Below are positions 7,488-9,430 of a stretch of DNA of 9,430 nt, in pieces. The number at the start of each line of letters is the position of its first letter. The stretch's first letter is position 1. The DNA comes from Bacteroidales bacterium (GTDB lineage: Bacteria > Bacteroidota > Bacteroidia > Bacteroidales > VadinHA17). Position numbers and translations under genes: made by a program. The notes beneath the pieces were generated by a model. That model saw only the letters and a list, made by a program, of their open reading frames with translations. It had not been told where the DNA came from and searched no databases. Where the stretch lies: positions 1 to 9,430 of the forward strand of contig JAOZKQ010000066.1 in the NCBI GenBank assembly GCA_029935275.1, read 5' to 3'.

Positions 7488-7501
7488 GATTAATTCCTTC
7501 T
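7488..7501 (-). promoter_or_regulatory. Shine-Dalgarno-like site of the methyltransferase gene
   Basis: On the minus strand AGAAGGA lies about 8 nt before the ATG. Most other genes here have no recognisable Shine-Dalgarno, so it stands out, and it fixes the start at 7487. Confidence 0.5.
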
Positions 7502-7520
7502 ATAATATTGTTAGTACATA

Positions 7521-7553
7521 AATAAAAATCCCGATCATAATAACAACCGGGAT
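7521..7553 (-). terminator. Intrinsic terminator of the phosphofructokinase gene
   Basis: On the minus strand ATCCCG (7553-7548) pairs with CGGGAT (7533-7528) across a 14-nt loop, and the T-tract TTTTTATTT follows at once. The stem is short but has four G-C pairs, and its position 45 bp after the pfk stop suits a Rho-independent terminator. It also precedes the methyltransferase gene and would insulate it. Confidence 0.65.
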
Positions 7554-7578
7554 CTAAATAATTCAAAAAATATAACTT

Positions 7579-7604
7579 TAGCTAAAAATTAGAACCTTTA
7601 GCTA
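7579..7604 (-). repeat. 8-bp inverted repeat at the pfk stop codon
   Basis: TAGCTAAA (7579-7586) and TTTAGCTA (7597-7604) are exact inverted repeats with a 10-nt loop. The pfk stop codon (7598-7600) lies in one arm. Because TTTAGCTAAA is palindromic, CTTTAGCTA also recurs directly at 7576 and 7596. It may help 3'-end formation together with the terminator 25 bp on, or be chance. Confidence 0.4.
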
Positions 7605-8803
7605 TCTGCGGCCATTAAGAACAGCGGCTTCATTTCAAACCTGTGATAATGAGGTCTCAGTCGTTGTATATTATAATACTTATCCAGATTAATAATTTTC
7701 TTAGTGCTGGTAACCACCTCAAGGGGTACATCATCATAGCGGCCATTTTTAAGTACAACCAACCTTCCATAAAAACCATTTAAGATTAAATCAAGTGCCA
7801 GATTTCCGAAAGCCATTGGTACAATTGAATCAATGGCATCCGGATCACCTCCACGCACCAGATAGCCAAGCTTCTGATTTATAACATTAATAGTTTTCCC
7901 ATTATTATATTTACTGGAAAAATTCTTAATCTCAGCTGAAACCATATCACCTATACCTCCCAGCTTTGCATGACCAAACATGTCTTTCTCACTATTTTCA
8001 AAAATCATTTCCCCCCCCTTAAACATAGAACCTTCAGATACCAGCACAACAGAATATTTGCTTGTATTAATATTTCTGTCATGAACTAACAACTCAGTAA
8101 GATGCTCAATATCAAATTTATATTCTGGAATAACACACCTGTTTGCAGCTCCTGCCATAGTCGGTAACATAGCTGTAAAACCGGCATATCTGCCAAAAAC
8201 TTCCATCACCAGGATTCTTTCGTGGGAACCGGCTGAGGTTCTCAAATTATTCGTCATCATTATGGTACGGGTAATACAGGTACTGAAACCAATGCAATAA
8301 TCCGTTCCGGGAACATCATTATCCATTGTTTTTGGCATGGCCACAACTTTTACACCTTCCCGATACAAACGAACCGCGTAACTGAGCGTATCATCTCCAC
8401 CTATTGGTATCAGGTACTCAATACCCAGCCACTCCAGGTTTTTAATAATCTCCGGAGTAAGGTCATTCTCTTCTTTATCATAGCTGTTCTTCAAATGATC
8501 AGGGACGTATTCTTTTGGCATATGACTCGGCCGTGTTCTTGAGGAATGTAAGAAAGTACCACCTGTCCGGCCAGCCTTGTTAACAATATCATCTGTAAGT
8601 AAAACATAATTATTACTGTTATCCACCTTTTTATCTCTGATAAGCTCGGTTATACCTGCCCATCCTCTTCTAAGACCTATCACTTTATAACCTTCACGAT
8701 TTGCTCTGATAGTAATTGCCCTAATAGCAGGATTTAAACCAGGAACATCTCCACCTCCGGTTAATATGCCAATAATTCCTTTTATTTTTTTTGTTGTAGC
8801 CAT
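7598..8803 (-). CDS. 6-phosphofructokinase, pyrophosphate-dependent type
   Basis: A cytoplasmic glycolytic enzyme interconverting fructose 6-phosphate and fructose 1,6-bisphosphate. The 401-residue PfkA-family protein has the phosphoryl-donor loop GGGDVPGLNPAIRA (16-29), GGDD (135-138), the catalytic PKTMDND (157-163, Asp161 as base), SHERILVMEVFGRYAGF (193-209), VSEGS (255-259) and LGYLVRGGDPDAID (312-325). Two residues decide the donor. Where ATP enzymes have Gly (E. coli Gly104 and Gly124), this one has Asp138 and Lys158. That pair is the known signature of PPi-dependent PFKs, in which Asp blocks the ATP alpha-phosphate and Lys contacts PPi; the reaction is then reversible. The ATG has no Shine-Dalgarno, and a promoter lies about 60 bp upstream. 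The assignment to PFK is certain; PPi use is inferred from these residues. Symbols pfkA and pfp are both used for such genes, so none is assigned. Confidence 0.95.
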   Translation of the reverse strand: MATTKKIKGIIGILTGGGDVPGLNPAIRAITIRANREGYKVIGLRRGWAGITELIRDKKVDNSNNYVLLTDDIVNKAGRTGGTFLHSSRTRPSHMPKEYVPDHLKNSYDKEENDLTPEIIKNLEWLGIEYLIPIGGDDTLSYAVRLYREGVKVVAMPKTMDNDVPGTDYCIGFSTCITRTIMMTNNLRTSAGSHERILVMEVFGRYAGFTAMLPTMAGAANRCVIPEYKFDIEHLTELLVHDRNINTSKYSVVLVSEGSMFKGGEMIFENSEKDMFGHAKLGGIGDMVSAEIKNFSSKYNNGKTINVINQKLGYLVRGGDPDAIDSIVPMAFGNLALDLILNGFYGRLVVLKNGRYDDVPLEVVTSTKKIINLDKYYNIQRLRPHYHRFEMKPLFLMAADS

Positions 8804-8865
8804 GTAATAAATTTTTAATTAAAATCTTTTATTAGCGACATTTTATATTTTAGCCGCAAAAACCT

Positions 8866-8898
8866 CAAAATTAATGAAATCTCATGAGGTTCCACAAA
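8866..8898 (-). promoter_or_regulatory. Putative promoter of the phosphofructokinase gene
   Basis: Read on the minus strand, TTTG (8898-8895) is followed after 21 bp by TAATTTTG (8873-8866), a full TAnnTTTG match. Transcription would begin near 8859, giving a leader of about 55 nt. The outer arm of an inverted repeat (8886-8893) lies in the spacer, so it could be an operator half-site. Confidence 0.5.
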
Positions 8899-9023
8899 GA
8901 AGTACTAAAAAAATTACAGTATTTTTACAGGATAGCTAACTCCATTGCACTATCTTCCCTTTTAACTGGCATTTTAAGAAGTTTCTCTCTATAAAAATAC
9001 TTGTAAATATTAAAGGGAACCTC
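8886..9023. repeat. Nested inverted repeats, possible structured RNA or operator
   Basis: The outer arms of 8 bp are perfect. The inner arms pair over 14 bp with one bulged base. The arms are coaxial, so a single-stranded transcript could fold into one long interrupted stem with a smaller hairpin in its apical loop. On the minus strand it would lie in the 3' region of the carboxypeptidase transcript, and its outer left arm falls in the pfk promoter spacer. Function is unknown. Confidence 0.45.
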
Positions 9024-9055
9024 TAAATTTAATAAATATTGTTCTTTTTTACTTC

Positions 9056-9073
9056 AAATGCACTAAATGCACT
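9056..9073. repeat. Tandem 9-bp duplication at the carboxypeptidase stop
   Basis: AAATGCACT occurs twice in perfect tandem (9056-9064, 9065-9073). On the minus strand this gives two in-frame TAG codons nine bases apart, so the stop codon of the M14 gene is duplicated. Confidence 0.6.
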
Positions 9074-9430
9074 ACCTAAGGTCATCTACCAGTGAATGAA
9101 TTACTCCAATAACTGAATTGCCCAGATTGGCCGATCGCTCAGGAGACCAGCCGGTGAAGGGATTAGGTATATCCTTGTTATCCTTAAAAGGCATTTCAAC
9201 AGTGAGCGATAAACAATCAAATCTATGACCAATTTGCTTAGAACAAATATTAAGGTTTGCCTTCCCCGGTTCACTCTTCCCATATCCGTGCTCAGTTTGA
9301 AAATCCGGATTGATTTTCATCCATGTAGAAAAGAAAGCATCCTGAATACTTTCCAACCGCTTATTAAACCCGGGTATTCCTTCAATTGAAGAAACAAAAT
9401 TATAAGGCAATTCTTCATCTCCATGAATAT
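9072..9430 (-). CDS. M14 zinc carboxypeptidase, C-terminal part (cut by window end)
   Basis: The last 118 residues of a zinc metallocarboxypeptidase of the bacterial cytosolic-type M14 group, which removes C-terminal residues from peptides or proteins. The frame is open to the window edge and begins IHGDEELPYNF, where the His (codon 9423-9425) corresponds to the third zinc ligand. The catalytic Glu is in SLTVEMPFKDN (Glu78 of the visible part). The tail PNPFTGWSPERSANLG is typical of this group. A TTG at 9408-9410 can be read as a start, but it falls inside the HGDEELPYNF motif, so it is internal and the gene continues beyond the window. The HXXE zinc motif and N-terminal beta-sandwich domain must lie outside. 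The gene is co-oriented with pfk but separated by 268 bp and a pfk promoter, so probably not in its operon. Substrate unknown. Confidence 0.92.
   Translation of the reverse strand, partial: IHGDEELPYNFVSSIEGIPGFNKRLESIQDAFFSTWMKINPDFQTEHGYGKSEPGKANLNICSKQIGHRFDCLSLTVEMPFKDNKDIPNPFTGWSPERSANLGNSVIGVIHSLVDDLR

Larger units (their letters stand above)
8804..9071. other. 268-bp gap between carboxypeptidase and pfk genes
   Basis: This is the longest stretch without a clear gene. Nearest pfk it holds a promoter (8866-8898). Further out are two nested inverted repeats: outer GAGGTTCC/GGAACCTC (8886-8893 and 9016-9023) and inner TTACAGTATTTTTA with its complement carrying one bulged base (8914-8927 and 8992-9006). 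Inside these, AGGATAG (8929-8935) can pair with CTATCTT (8950-8956), allowing one G-T pair. A frame of 42 codons (8925-9053, minus strand) is open but has no standard start near its beginning. No simple T-tailed terminator for the carboxypeptidase gene is seen. Confidence 0.5.

Noticed and set aside
7330..7521. 63-codon plus-strand frame opposite the methyltransferase start.
   Set aside because: It is antisense to motif I of the methyltransferase and ends in its upstream region; no start signal.
9101..9283. 60-codon minus-strand frame overlapping the M14 carboxypeptidase gene.
   Set aside because: It is a second reading frame inside a gene whose HGDE, catalytic-Glu and GWSPERS motifs are intact.

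Overview
The window is a low-GC chromosomal segment of housekeeping and accessory genes, most likely from a member of the Bacteroidota. The grounds are indirect. Four or five intergenic regions carry a TAnnTTTG box, the -7 element of Bacteroidota promoters, at a sensible distance from a gene start. Most starts lack a Shine-Dalgarno sequence. The gene set (RsgA, MnmH, a PPi-type phosphofructokinase, a large hybrid kinase) is also common in that phylum. I see no tRNA or rRNA, CRISPR array, insertion sequence, prophage or integrase.

Layout. Positions 131-895 (-) hold xth (exonuclease III family) and 980-1927 (+) hold rsgA (ribosome-assembly GTPase). The two are divergent from an 84-bp gap with a -7 box facing each way. 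Positions 2008-4854 (+) encode a 948-residue membrane hybrid histidine kinase. Its H-box has Gln where the phospho-accepting His should be. Its first receiver domain is degenerate and its last is intact. Positions 5035-6069 (+) encode MnmH, the tRNA 2-selenouridine synthase; an upstream in-frame TTG is rejected as its start because it lies in the promoter. A hairpin at the mnmH stop runs into a promoter for 6144-6854 (+), a protein I do not recognise. Convergent to it, 6879-7487 (-) encodes a class I SAM methyltransferase. Positions 7598-8803 (-) encode a 6-phosphofructokinase with the pyrophosphate-type signature and a clear terminator. The right edge, 9072-9430 (-), is the C-terminal part of an M14 zinc carboxypeptidase cut by the window end.

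The genes do not form one pathway. They are mostly single-gene units with their own promoter or terminator, covering DNA repair (xth), ribosome maturation (rsgA), tRNA wobble modification (mnmH), glycolysis (pfk), signalling (hybrid kinase) and peptide processing (M14). No new multi-gene system is evident. The points most worth a second look are the His-less hybrid kinase, the unrecognised 236-residue protein, and the structured 268-bp gap between the carboxypeptidase and the phosphofructokinase.
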